Origin: an uncultured Armatimonadota bacterium
GTDB lineage: Bacteria > Armatimonadota > Fimbriimonadia > Fimbriimonadales > Fimbriimonadaceae
Length of the DNA: 64,000 nucleotides
NCBI GenBank assembly: GCA_903833215.1
Contig: CAILEM010000067.1
Span: 62,001 to 126,000 of the forward strand
Reading direction: 5' to 3'
Shown piece after piece: positions 51,794 to 61,542 of this stretch; position 1 is the stretch's first letter, and each line of letters starts with the position of its first letter. The notes beneath the pieces were generated by a model that did no database searches, had not been told where the DNA came from, and worked only from the letters and a program-made list of their open reading frames with translations. The translations under genes and the position numbers were made by a program.

Positions 51794-52720
51794 CTAGTCA
51801 GACGAATCGTCGGCACCCTTCTTGCCTTTCTTTGTAGCTGCTGGAGGAGTGTCTCCACCACCCATTGCACTTGCTCCCGGAGGAGGTCCGCCTACGCTAC
51901 CTGGTCCACCTGGACCACCCATTGGAGCGGCAGGCGCAGCGGCCGCACCACTTGCTCCACTGGTAATAGTTTGACGAGGATCTGGGGTCTGCAAGTTCTT
52001 GGTCACCGACATCGTAACAGTTACGAGCGACGAAGTCGGCATTGCCTCACGTGTACTGTCTGTCCCAGTTCCAAAGTTGCCTTCACTGTTATAGCCCTGT
52101 TGTTGGACGGAAGCCTGGAAATAGGCAAGTCGTTCCAATTTATCGTCAGGAATCGGCCCCTGATCTGGACGCCGGGGTTTCCCTTCCGTATCCGTGGCAT
52201 TGATATTCGGGACGATTTCGTCGCGACTCACAAAACCGGATCGTGAAATGGAAACAAGGCCTGGATACCGAGAGAAGGCCAGCATCAGGTTGGCGTACTG
52301 CTCGTAGGTATCAATCGTTCCGATCAAAGTAATTGTCGCAGAAGTTGCCCCACCCGCTGAAGCGGAGAGGCTATTAATCCTGAAGAACGATGGGATGTAC
52401 GGCTTGATGCCCTCATAGAGGTCTGGATAGACGTCGTTGTGCTTGATCATATCCTGCGCCAAGGTGGCGTCTCGGATCAGCGCAACTGACTTCACATCAT
52501 TCATGATCGTGTCAGCTTCAGTTGACTTGGTGTATGCCTCCAGTGCAGGTCCAGTGGAAGCCTGCTGATCGGACCGAGCTTGGTCCAATGCCTTCGTGGA
52601 AGATACATTCAAATATCCACCCAATACCAAGCCAGCCACGGCGATAAGGGCAGAAAAGAGACCGGCAGACTTAGCCTGCGCCCCTTTCGAAACTGTTGTA
52701 GGCAGTAGGTTTAGCTTCAT
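51794..52720 (-). CDS. pilN: type IV pilus inner-membrane alignment protein PilN-like
   Basis: The 308-residue protein begins MKLNLLP, the short cytoplasmic motif by which PilN binds PilM, followed by one membrane span (LFSALIAVAGLVLGGYL), a helical periplasmic stretch and a ferredoxin-like fold (FFRINSLSASAGGATSATITLIGTIDTYEQYANLMLAFSRYPGLV). The C-terminal ~60 residues are Ala/Gly/Pro-rich (MGGPGGPGSVGGPPPGASAMGGG) and end in Lys/Asp/Ser. It directly follows pilM. Confidence 0.87.
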   Translation of the reverse strand: MKLNLLPTTVSKGAQAKSAGLFSALIAVAGLVLGGYLNVSSTKALDQARSDQQASTGPALEAYTKSTEADTIMNDVKSVALIRDATLAQDMIKHNDVYPDLYEGIKPYIPSFFRINSLSASAGGATSATITLIGTIDTYEQYANLMLAFSRYPGLVSISRSGFVSRDEIVPNINATDTEGKPRRPDQGPIPDDKLERLAYFQASVQQQGYNSEGNFGTGTDSTREAMPTSSLVTVTMSVTKNLQTPDPRQTITSGASGAAAAPAAPMGGPGGPGSVGGPPPGASAMGGGDTPPAATKKGKKGADDSSD

Positions 52721-52726
52721 GCGTTT

Positions 52727-53998
52727 TCAGTCGAAGAAGATATGGAGGCCGTTTCCAACGGCTACCGCGAATGCTTGCTTATGCTCCTCAACAAATGCTG
52801 CAGGAACTTTCTTAGCGTTAACATTGAGACGGCGAAGCGGGTCGTAAGCGTCACACTCAATGCCTAACGATTTAGACAAAAATGGAGCCAAGCCACCTAG
52901 CTTAGCGCCCCCACCGCACAGTTCAACCGCGTCGATTTCTCCACCTCGACTTCGGTAGTAGTCGATCGAACGTCGCACTTCGGATACGAACTCATCAAGA
53001 ATTGGAGCGATCGCGTTGTAGTACTTGTCTGTCGGCTGTTCTGCGACAGGCTCTGGCGCATGTACGATCTCAGATTGAGGGGCTGGGTCATCAAATGGCG
53101 AGGCCATCGGATCCATGCCAAAGTCTGTAGTTCCCGCATCAGAGGCTGGTGCCACATAAGGAAGAGGATCATCGGCAAATGGATTGTATGCCGCGAATCC
53201 AGCAGTCACGCCTGAATCGCCGAAAGGATCGGCAGGAGCGGCTGTTCCTGCCCACTCTGGAATACTCACGTGCTCTTGCTTGAGAGACTCAGCATCGTCA
53301 ACACTCATGGCGAACGCATCTGCGATTGCCTTGGTGAAGAGCTCGCCTCCAACAGGTACTTGTCGGGGCATCAGCAATCGATCGCCGTGGTAGATATTGA
53401 TGCAGGTTGTCTTGTGCCCGATATCTACGACGCATACCGTCTTATCGCCAAGTAAATCGTTATAGCTACGATGGATTGACCGAGCAAGGCTCAAAGGCTC
53501 AACATCGATCGCACTCGTACTTCGACCCGCTTTCTTGACGCACGCCATGATGGTGTCAATCGCGCTTTGAGGCGAAATGGCCATTACTACGTCCATATTG
53601 GGCGAGTTGGGATCATCTCCACCAAGTGGGCGGAAATCGCTGACGATCGTGCTCTCAGCAAAAGGGATGTTCCGGTTGATTTCCCACTGCATATGCTCCT
53701 TGAGCTCAGCAGGATTCATCTTAGGCACTTCCAGCGTTCGCACGAGGACGCTTGCCTGGCCAGCGATTGAAACAACAACCTGACCGACGGAGGCGCCACT
53801 CTGTGAAAGCACTTGCTTCAGCGCAGAACCCACGGCGTCACTGTTATAGACGCCAGTGTGGTCAACCGCTCCTTCAGGCGTATCAATGATGCCGAGTGCA
53901 GTCACTACCGGCTCTTTGCCTTGGGAACGGATTTCACAAATTTTAATCGATTGACTACCGATATCTACGCCGAGCACACTACTTAGCTTTTTGGCCAT
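52727..53998 (-). CDS. pilM: type IV pilus cytoplasmic ATPase-fold protein PilM with disordered insert
   Basis: The 423-residue actin-like protein has VLGVDIGSQSIKICEI (phosphate 1 loop) near the N-terminus, VVVSIAGQASVLVRTLEVP, ELKEHMQWEINRNIPF (typical PilM), TVCVVDIGHKTTCINIY (phosphate 2) and VELCGGGAKLGGLAPFLS (adenosine motif). An insert of about 80 residues (near 225-305) is acidic and Pro-rich and includes DPFGDSG, NPFADDP and SPFDDPA. PilM binds the PilN N-terminus. It is first in the pil operon; an extension upstream to 54037 lacks support. Confidence 0.93.
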   Translation of the reverse strand: MAKKLSSVLGVDIGSQSIKICEIRSQGKEPVVTALGIIDTPEGAVDHTGVYNSDAVGSALKQVLSQSGASVGQVVVSIAGQASVLVRTLEVPKMNPAELKEHMQWEINRNIPFAESTIVSDFRPLGGDDPNSPNMDVVMAISPQSAIDTIMACVKKAGRSTSAIDVEPLSLARSIHRSYNDLLGDKTVCVVDIGHKTTCINIYHGDRLLMPRQVPVGGELFTKAIADAFAMSVDDAESLKQEHVSIPEWAGTAAPADPFGDSGVTAGFAAYNPFADDPLPYVAPASDAGTTDFGMDPMASPFDDPAPQSEIVHAPEPVAEQPTDKYYNAIAPILDEFVSEVRRSIDYYRSRGGEIDAVELCGGGAKLGGLAPFLSKSLGIECDAYDPLRRLNVNAKKVPAAFVEEHKQAFAVAVGNGLHIFFD

Positions 53999-54035
53999 TA
54001 GGTAACTATCCCTTCCCTTCCCTTCCTGGGACCCC

Positions 54036-54065
54036 ATCTTATCATTGGGCCATGGGTGCTGTCAA
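54036..54065 (-). promoter_or_regulatory. sigma-70-like promoter of the pil operon
   Basis: On the minus strand TTGACA (54060-54065) is followed after 18 bases by TAAGAT (54036-54041), 37 bases upstream of the pilM ATG. The leader contains three tandem GGGAA units, giving a GGGA ribosome-binding site. This is the best promoter match seen in the window. Confidence 0.65.
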
Positions 54066-54318
54066 CAAGCACGACCCCTCGACAGTCACCCTCAAAGGAC
54101 GTACGACGAGACTTAATCAGTTCGGGCAATCACTCCAACGAATGAGAACCTTCGGATTACCTCTTATCGAACACCCAGCGTTCTTCAAATCAATCTTGTC
54201 GCCGCAAATGATTTGCAGAACCTTTTGAGGTCCAACGCAACGAAATACTCACCTATTCTACAGTACAGGAAGGATAAGAAACACGGCACAAGCACTAGGG
54301 AAAGGGGCCTTTGCCACG
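54066..54318. other. intergenic stretch upstream of the pil promoter
   Basis: No gene, strong dyad or known RNA motif is seen between the pil promoter and the terminator of the giant gene. It may hold regulator sites for pil expression. Confidence 0.35.
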
Positions 54319-54322
54319 CAAA

Positions 54323-54352
54323 AAAGGGGGAAGTCTCACGACTTCCCCCTTT
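54323..54352 (-). terminator. bidirectional-looking intrinsic terminator after the giant gene
   Basis: A perfect 13-bp stem AAAGGGGGAAGTC/GACTTCCCCCTTT with a four-base loop is followed by a T run (TTTTTT overall) on the minus strand. It lies 21 bases after the stop at 54374 and ends that transcript before the pil promoter. Confidence 0.93.
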
Positions 54353-54373
54353 CTTAACGTTTGTGAGCGCGCT

Positions 54374-57300
54374 TTACTGCGAGACCGCAAACGATGGCCA
54401 TTGTGGAGATATCGTCTCGAAGAAGATATCAGGGACACCTGCCCGCGTACTCGTCCAGAAGAGCCATGTCAAAGGCGGTCTCCTTAACGAATTCGCCGCA
54501 AGGGAGAATGGGTCTAGGAACGCCGTTAGATCGGATTCATTGACCGCGTTATCAATGAGGATCTGCTGTTCACTTGTTTCACGAATCAGCGAGACTGTGG
54601 GCTGATAGGGCAGCACATAGTTGAAGGTTGTTCCATCCTCTCGTAGAGCCGTGTAAGACACCGATACAGCGTTGTCTTCATCTGCCCTCGTGAAGTAAAT
54701 GCGACCGTTGGCAGGATCTACTTGATAGGCAGAAGTATTTCGCTTCTGGCCGATCACGTTGATTGAAGGCACACCGTTGTTATTCACCGCCATTCGGTAG
54801 GGCAACTGAACGCCATAGCGAAGGGACGTGTAGTATGGCCTAGGAGCCAGTCCGGCGCCGCCTGCCGCCCGATTGTAAGTGAACAGATACCTGTCACTTT
54901 GGATCTGGCTTGCATTGCCTGCCTGAGTGCCGTTAGCTGTGAACCACGAGAAGGGGTTGCTAATCAATCGCTGGTCATAAAGGCCCGTTGCCTTTGCATA
55001 TCCAGATCCACCCGAAGCAGAAACTCTCAGGAATCTTGGACTATAAGTCGCCAAGATCTGAGCACTGGCATTGGGTACGCCCGCGGTAAAGCGAACGGTG
55101 CCTAGTGCAGTGTCGATATAGACCTTGCCACCCAACTTCGAGTCGTAGCTGATAAGTCCTGTCTCGCGATCATAGACGGCCGTTCCCGCAACCAGAAGCG
55201 AAGTGGTAACACCGTTAAGGTTCTGAGCTACTTGAATCGTCGCAGTTGGATCCCACTGAATGCCCAACGAACGATACAAGCCTGGTTGGCTGCCCGCGAC
55301 GAGCGCTTCTCCAACCTGCTGCGAGAGATTGATGAACACGTTTCCATCGCTGGCGGCGTTATCAATCGAAACTCCCTTATCATCGACCACGCCGAAGTTG
55401 CTTGAATCAACCTTCATCCGACCGAGGAACACTTCGGGATTCGACCGTCCCTGCTGCTGCGCCGTAAAGGTCATTTCGGCTACGTAATCGCCATTGACCA
55501 AGAAGTAGTTCACCCCATCTGGCTTAAGGGCACCCAGACCAGCATATTGCCGACCTGCGACCGACACGCCAGTAACCGACGAGAATCCTGGGCCAAACGG
55601 TAAGGCTACCGATGGGCCAAAGTTGCTGCCATTAAAGTAGGAGTAGTAAACCGTCGACTGTCCACTTGCAGTGCCCGGATAGAACACCATCGCTCCGACC
55701 GGGGTCTGCACAACGCTTGGCTTACCCTTGGTCACGAGTGGATCATTGAACATTGTCACCGGTTGTGGTGGCGTTGTCAGGCCGGTCGAGGACGGGGAGA
55801 CCTGAGCCATCATGATGAACGACTCGCCCAATCTTCCTGATGATGTCGATTTCTGTGCATCACCGACGAACGCCATGTAAGTCGCGACGAACTTCTGCGA
55901 GGGATTGAATGGGTTGACCTGTCCCATCTGAGGGAAGGTCGGATTGGTGTACTGAACCGTTCCTGGAACAACCGCTTCTCCGGACTGGCTTCCGAACAAC
56001 GCGTCTGGCGACTGTGACGGATAGGCCGCAGCAGCTTGCTTGAACCACTGAGAGCTAGAGGCTGGCGTGAAGTTGTTAAGATCGGCCAACGGAGACAACG
56101 GATCTGGAGTTCCGGTAATTCCGAAACTGTTGAACGTTGAAGCGTTATTGACCGACGCCATGTAGATCATGAAGTTGCCGAGTTGGCTCGACGATGTCGG
56201 CTGAGCTGGATTCCAACTTGGCCTATCCGAAGCCCAAGCGACATCGAGTCCGCCGAAGGCATCTCGAATCATTGCAGGTTGCTTGTTGCTATAGGCATAT
56301 GGATTGGCCGAACTTGCGGAAGCCGCGTTATCGACCATCGGTGCCGTGAACGGCGTGAAGGACGTTGTGAGCCGAGATTCGCGAACATTGAAGTTCAATG
56401 TGAACGTCGGATCGCTGAAGGTCTCAGGCGCGTTGTTGTACGTCTGCCACCAATCGTTGTTCTGAGAGAACCAAGGGACACCCAATCCAAGGGTCGTACC
56501 CTTTTCGATGACGCGCATCGTCTGGCTGTACGCACCTGCTGGCATTCCGAGTGGAACTGATACAGCCACACGAGGATTAACCGGCGGATACTTCAACGAT
56601 TGAGATCCGATCGAACCTACCAGCGTTTGGTTTGCCACGTCTGGAAGCGGAATTGACTGTCCGAACGGAGTGAAATACCCCGTCGTTCCCAGATATGGAT
56701 TGGCTCGTCGAATCGCATTGGCTGTCGCTTGCGTTGGCGCGGTATCGGAAACACGAGGCTTCTGAACAATAACCTCGTTGTAACCCGTACCAGCCTTGGC
56801 CTCAGGGGCGAAGATTGTATCGATGTCACTCCACACGTCGAGCGAGCCGTCTAACCAGCCCAACGGATCATTCGTTGTCGAGAAGATCGACCATGGTTGA
56901 GTGCCTCCAATTGCGTAGACCTTTGCGAGGCGAACGTTCAATAGGTTGACGTTGCCTTCGTTGAGAACCGTAAACGGCTGGAACAACGACTTGTAGTAGC
57001 CATCCCACGGTTGGAAGATCGAAAACGCGTTGTTCGAATTGGAGTTGAGCGAATAGCCTTGAGTACCGGAAGCCGACCCAGGTACAAGTGGGTTGTAACC
57101 CGTTCCTTGTCCTTGCGCCCCAAGGTTGACACTTGGCGTACTTACGGTGATCTTCTCATCGACATCGACCGAAGTCATCAAGTTGAATCCTCGATAGGCT
57201 TCAGCGGGCGATGTGTCGAGCAGCCCGTTAATATTCGAGTCAACAAATGCTCGAGCGCGACCTAGATACCCTTGGCTGAGCGGAATCGCTGCCGGACTTG

Positions 57301-60300
57301 GATCGGAGTCACCTACGAACGCACCCGCGGCATTGACCTGTGGGTTTGTGTTGGGTGGCTGGAACCGAGGCACATTGATGGTAATGCTGACCGGCGTCTT
57401 CTGGAAGACGCGTGATTCAGGCTCATCTCCGCGCTGCAATGGACGCAGTTTGCCTGTACCCGAGTCAAGAACCATGGGTGGATTGAGAGTAACGCCTTGC
57501 CCTGCTTTATAAAGCGGATTCTGTGCGGCTGCATTCGGATTGATAACAATCTGAACTTGCTCATTGCTAATGTCGGGGTAGTCGATACTATCGTTCGGGA
57601 AGTTTGTCGGGTAGTCCTCAAAATTAGCGTAATAAGTGGAATTGAGCGGCTTCCAAACGGCAGCACTCCCACCTTGCCAAGTCAGATTCTTGACTTCCAT
57701 TTTGACTTTGGCTAAGCCAACGGCATTTACGAGCGCCATCATACTGCGGTCGACAAGATACGCCTGAGTGGACGTGGATTGACCGTGATGCGCGACACCA
57801 CCACTCGTTCCCAGCAAATTGATATTCTTGGCTGGGTGATTTGGATTGACCGGCACCGAAGGACTTCCGTTCGTCAGGCTTTCCGCATCGGATGGCGAGG
57901 TTGATAGTCCTACCGAGAACAAATCTCCCCCTGGCTGGGTCGGATTGCTTGGATCGGGCATTACCACTGCCAACGGATTCGCCATGTAGAACGGAATGTG
58001 CGAATAGGCCGGATTGAGCGCAATGGTTTGCATCGCGCCGAAGGTGTTCAACGCACTGGACGAAATCGAAATCGAGATCGTTCCTGGCCCTGGAGGCAAG
58101 GCGGTAGCTCCGGTTCCAAGAGGAACCTGAATCACTGCAAAGCCGTTATCCCGTATATCGCCGCTTGGATACGCAGGATCCGCAGGATCGTCAGGCGCAT
58201 TAGGCGGCTCGGGGAACTTCCTAGCCGATCCGGTTCGCGTAACGTTCTTGCCTTGCGAGCTGAAAGTCACGTTGATGATCGGAGGCGAAACCGGTGACGT
58301 CCCATTTGTAACCAAGTAAGGGAAGTCGTATACCAAGATGAAAGCCGATTCACCCCACTCAAAAGCGAGTGGCGAGCGCGTGAAGGTGTAAGGATTACTC
58401 GCACCCTGCGTTGCTTGATTGTAGTCTAGCTGGCTAGGATTTGCACTCAGAAGGTTATGGCCCTTCTCCGTTACCAATCGGATTTTTGCGTGTCGGAAGA
58501 TGTTGCCAGCTGGGTTATTCTCAACGATGGTCTCACTACCCGGAGGATTTCCAGGGGATAGCGAGCCGGCGTCGTTATTGAATGCGTACAGGAATCCACT
58601 TTCGTCGGTTCCGTACATCCAGTTATTCGATGTGGCGAGGCTACTGGCGATCATCGACGATGCCGTATTGAACTCGTACGCTCGGCGAGTTCCATACAGG
58701 TTAGCGACAGCTGGATCGGCGAACAGTGCGTCAAAGCGGCCGTCCAAGGTTGGGACCAAGATGACCGGCACCGATGGTGCAAGTATCCCCGCGTTGTTGT
58801 ACACCGTCATCTTCGAGAACGTCAGAGCGCCTAGTGCTCCGACCCCTAGCTCCTTCGTGCTCATAATCGGCTGCGCAGGCGAACCGGATGGCATCAGCGG
58901 AGGTGTGCTCACAATGCCGGTGAGGGCATCGAACACATACAGATAGTTATTCTGGTTTTGAACGTAGACGAAGGAATCCGTTGCCGGATAGGAAGCATTG
59001 ACCGTCTTTTGAGAAACAATCGCAGGGCTAGATAGGAAGTCGCCGGTGTTGACGGTTACGGTTCCTGTTTCACCCACAACCGTCGTTGTGATCGGGCCGC
59101 CGTCATACATCCATACAGGATTCTTCGCGGTTGCTCCATTGGTCACGTTTAAGCAGTAGAACTGCCCTGGCGCATCATCCGTCACCCGAACATTTGTGCC
59201 GAAATAGAGGTAGGGAATTCCATTGATGACGGAATAGGCCGGTGTGGACCAGATCTCACCGAGCGTTGGCTGAGTCTTTAGCGGATACTGCCAAAGCTCA
59301 TTGGTGATGCCCGTTCCAGCGCCGCCCGTCGCTGGAATTCCAACCGCATTCACAGCATAGATTCTGCCCTGGGTGGTTGGAACGTAAATCGTCGGGACGC
59401 CAAGGGTGGCTGCACCTGTAACGGGATCCAGATTAGTGGTGACCGAACCTCGGAAAGAACCAAGTTTGCTAATCGGAACTCCGGGTGAAGATGGGAAAGT
59501 CCAAATTCGCTGAGTGGAGCCAACGGTAAGTTTTGGGGGTTTATCCGGAAGGGTATCCAACGAACCGTCGTACTCGTTCTTTCCATCACCACGACCTGCC
59601 ATGTCGATGCAGTAAACGCGACCGTTTCGGGTTCCTACATACAGGTAGTACTTCAGGCCAGAGGCCGTCTGAACCGGTGTAATGAGGGCCGAACTTAGGC
59701 TGAACCCGCTCGGCATCTCAACATCCTTGTCCAAGTCCTTATTAGGGTCATCAACGCCATCCGGAAGCGTACTTGGATAGCTCCAATACTCGGTGGTCGT
59801 GCCATCGGCATTGCCCTTGGAGTCAAGACAATGGAGGTAACCATTTTCATCGGCAACCAGCACAACCTGTGTTGGGACAGCGGTGACAACCTTGTTGATT
59901 ATCTTATTGATGTTAACGTTCGCGATCACCGGCGTCGAAGAGATCGACTGATTCTGCTCTCCAACGAACCGAATGGCGCTCGCGTAAATGATCTTGCCAG
60001 TGTCTTGGGTGTTGCCTGCGTTCGCAGGATCATAAGACACGTTAGTGACCAGCACCTTTAGAAGAGCCTGGCTCGTGGAAGGAGTTGCTTGTTGATTTAC
60101 AAAGCGCCGACCACCGAGTTGAACCCAGCCACCCGGGAAACTCTGATCGATAAAGACCGGCGTGCTCGTGTTGCCTTCTTTAATGATGTACTGAACGCCC
60201 TTGGCAAATGAATGCGTCGAGTCGTTGCCTGGTATGTAGGCATAAACCTGATAGGTCCCTGTGTTCAGGCTAGGCGAATACGACATCGTTGCCGTGTAAC

Positions 60301-61519
60301 CGGGTATCAGGCCATTTGCCAGAACCTGTGTCGCATCCCAAGACACCGTCGGAGTCGTCTCAGCCAGATTGGCTCCTCCTTTATTGAGGCTTGGGTCAGG
60401 AGTGAAGGACAGGGCTGGCGATGCATTGGCCGGCGATACGTCGGTGAGTACGGGGATCGAACCACCTTGGACTGGCGAGAAACTCCATGCTGGAGCCCCC
60501 GTGTCGTACTGATAAGAGGTAACCGTCCCAGTTGCGACCGTTGTAAATGCGTTATTCAGGCCACCCGAAGAGAACTGATTGACCGCTGCGACGGTTCTCG
60601 TAGTCGCCGGATTGCCAGCGATCAGCTGAGCTGAAACAGGGCTGGCGTCGTAATAGCCAAAAGTCGGAACAGCTTTCGCCGCGTCGGCATACACGACCGA
60701 AGAGCCAGGTGTCGCGGTTAGCAACCCCTTGGAATCACGCGGAATCGTATTGAACAGCGTGATCGTGACGGGGTTGATTCCGTCGTAAGGGAACACCATG
60801 CTGGTCGGCAAGCCACCATTGCCGAGTCGAACCCAACCGCCACCCGAAACCCAAGTATCGACAACGTCGATAATCGTTCTTCCCTGAGTTTGGATTTGAT
60901 AAACGTAGAATTCTTGAGGAAAAGTCTGTCCGTGAACTCCGGTACCTGTGCTTAGATCCTGGGGCCCGGTTGGAACCCAGACGTACAAGGCGTACAGGTT
61001 TGGAACTCCGGCCGTGGGTGTGAAATTCCATGTTGCTGTCGCTGTTGCCCCAACAGTTGGGCTTTGATTGAGCTGCGAAGCGACACAGGTGGAGTAGATA
61101 TACGCAGGAACACGTTGGTCCTGTTGATTATTGGGATCAAGCTCCAACCAAGGTGCGCCAGCATCAAAGTTCGCGACGGCAAAGCTCAGCGGGTCGGCAT
61201 ACCAAGCTGCCGCTCCACTCGCAGTTGTCGAGAATAAGCCCGCAGGATTCACTCCCCCGGCAAAGCTTGAGTTGTACGCGCTGCCGGTAAAGTCGGTGTT
61301 GTCGACCACTAACGACGTCGTGTACTGGTTATTGGCACCATTAGGCGTCCACCAGCGGAGGTTCGCTACTCCGGGGCCAGCATCGCCGTTAGAACCAGTC
61401 CGAGCATTGTTGCCCTTGATGGTTGGCCAGTCGACCTGTTGTGCGGAGGCGACGCTGCTCAATAACAACGATGAAACGATCGCCAGTAGTCCGAGCCAAG
61501 TGCTCTTTCTGGTTTCCAT
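54374..61519 (-). CDS. giant secreted protein with golvesin-like and PQQ-type beta-propeller regions
   Basis: The 2381-residue product has a clean signal peptide (STWLGLLAIVSSLLLSSVASAQQ). Two golvesin/carbohydrate-binding-like modules are visible near residues 150-290 and 390-540 (NLYALYVWVP..GGWVRLGN; YQVYAYIPGN..GGWVQLGGRRF). From about 550 to 1050 are PQQ-like propeller blades (VVLVADENGYLHCLDSKGN; YVGTRNGRVYCIDMAG; YVPTTQGRIYAVNAVG; LYFGTNVRV..QFYCLNVTNG; YVQNQNNYLYVFDALTG; MYGTDESGFLYAFNN). The remainder is beta-rich without clear domains and lacks a visible C-terminal anchor. A surface or extracellular role is inferred. ATG 61519 has GGTGA upstream; ATG 61546 overlaps the preceding stop by four bases. 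A strong terminator follows. Confidence 0.85.
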   Translation of the reverse strand: METRKSTWLGLLAIVSSLLLSSVASAQQVDWPTIKGNNARTGSNGDAGPGVANLRWWTPNGANNQYTTSLVVDNTDFTGSAYNSSFAGGVNPAGLFSTTASGAAAWYADPLSFAVANFDAGAPWLELDPNNQQDQRVPAYIYSTCVASQLNQSPTVGATATATWNFTPTAGVPNLYALYVWVPTGPQDLSTGTGVHGQTFPQEFYVYQIQTQGRTIIDVVDTWVSGGGWVRLGNGGLPTSMVFPYDGINPVTITLFNTIPRDSKGLLTATPGSSVVYADAAKAVPTFGYYDASPVSAQLIAGNPATTRTVAAVNQFSSGGLNNAFTTVATGTVTSYQYDTGAPAWSFSPVQGGSIPVLTDVSPANASPALSFTPDPSLNKGGANLAETTPTVSWDATQVLANGLIPGYTATMSYSPSLNTGTYQVYAYIPGNDSTHSFAKGVQYIIKEGNTSTPVFIDQSFPGGWVQLGGRRFVNQQATPSTSQALLKVLVTNVSYDPANAGNTQDTGKIIYASAIRFVGEQNQSISSTPVIANVNINKIINKVVTAVPTQVVLVADENGYLHCLDSKGNADGTTTEYWSYPSTLPDGVDDPNKDLDKDVEMPSGFSLSSALITPVQTASGLKYYLYVGTRNGRVYCIDMAGRGDGKNEYDGSLDTLPDKPPKLTVGSTQRIWTFPSSPGVPISKLGSFRGSVTTNLDPVTGAATLGVPTIYVPTTQGRIYAVNAVGIPATGGAGTGITNELWQYPLKTQPTLGEIWSTPAYSVINGIPYLYFGTNVRVTDDAPGQFYCLNVTNGATAKNPVWMYDGGPITTTVVGETGTVTVNTGDFLSSPAIVSQKTVNASYPATDSFVYVQNQNNYLYVFDALTGIVSTPPLMPSGSPAQPIMSTKELGVGALGALTFSKMTVYNNAGILAPSVPVILVPTLDGRFDALFADPAVANLYGTRRAYEFNTASSMIASSLATSNNWMYGTDESGFLYAFNNDAGSLSPGNPPGSETIVENNPAGNIFRHAKIRLVTEKGHNLLSANPSQLDYNQATQGASNPYTFTRSPLAFEWGESAFILVYDFPYLVTNGTSPVSPPIINVTFSSQGKNVTRTGSARKFPEPPNAPDDPADPAYPSGDIRDNGFAVIQVPLGTGATALPPGPGTISISISSSALNTFGAMQTIALNPAYSHIPFYMANPLAVVMPDPSNPTQPGGDLFSVGLSTSPSDAESLTNGSPSVPVNPNHPAKNINLLGTSGGVAHHGQSTSTQAYLVDRSMMALVNAVGLAKVKMEVKNLTWQGGSAAVWKPLNSTYYANFEDYPTNFPNDSIDYPDISNEQVQIVINPNAAAQNPLYKAGQGVTLNPPMVLDSGTGKLRPLQRGDEPESRVFQKTPVSITINVPRFQPPNTNPQVNAAGAFVGDSDPSPAAIPLSQGYLGRARAFVDSNINGLLDTSPAEAYRGFNLMTSVDVDEKITVSTPSVNLGAQGQGTGYNPLVPGSASGTQGYSLNSNSNNAFSIFQPWDGYYKSLFQPFTVLNEGNVNLLNVRLAKVYAIGGTQPWSIFSTTNDPLGWLDGSLDVWSDIDTIFAPEAKAGTGYNEVIVQKPRVSDTAPTQATANAIRRANPYLGTTGYFTPFGQSIPLPDVANQTLVGSIGSQSLKYPPVNPRVAVSVPLGMPAGAYSQTMRVIEKGTTLGLGVPWFSQNNDWWQTYNNAPETFSDPTFTLNFNVRESRLTTSFTPFTAPMVDNAASASSANPYAYSNKQPAMIRDAFGGLDVAWASDRPSWNPAQPTSSSQLGNFMIYMASVNNASTFNSFGITGTPDPLSPLADLNNFTPASSSQWFKQAAAAYPSQSPDALFGSQSGEAVVPGTVQYTNPTFPQMGQVNPFNPSQKFVATYMAFVGDAQKSTSSGRLGESFIMMAQVSPSSTGLTTPPQPVTMFNDPLVTKGKPSVVQTPVGAMVFYPGTASGQSTVYYSYFNGSNFGPSVALPFGPGFSSVTGVSVAGRQYAGLGALKPDGVNYFLVNGDYVAEMTFTAQQQGRSNPEVFLGRMKVDSSNFGVVDDKGVSIDNAASDGNVFINLSQQVGEALVAGSQPGLYRSLGIQWDPTATIQVAQNLNGVTTSLLVAGTAVYDRETGLISYDSKLGGKVYIDTALGTVRFTAGVPNASAQILATYSPRFLRVSASGGSGYAKATGLYDQRLISNPFSWFTANGTQAGNASQIQSDRYLFTYNRAAGGAGLAPRPYYTSLRYGVQLPYRMAVNNNGVPSINVIGQKRNTSAYQVDPANGRIYFTRADEDNAVSVSYTALREDGTTFNYVLPYQPTVSLIRETSEQQILIDNAVNESDLTAFLDPFSLAANSLRRPPLTWLFWTSTRAGVPDIFFETISPQWPSFAVSQ

Positions 61520-61542
61520 AACTTTCACCAAATGGTTTTCCT

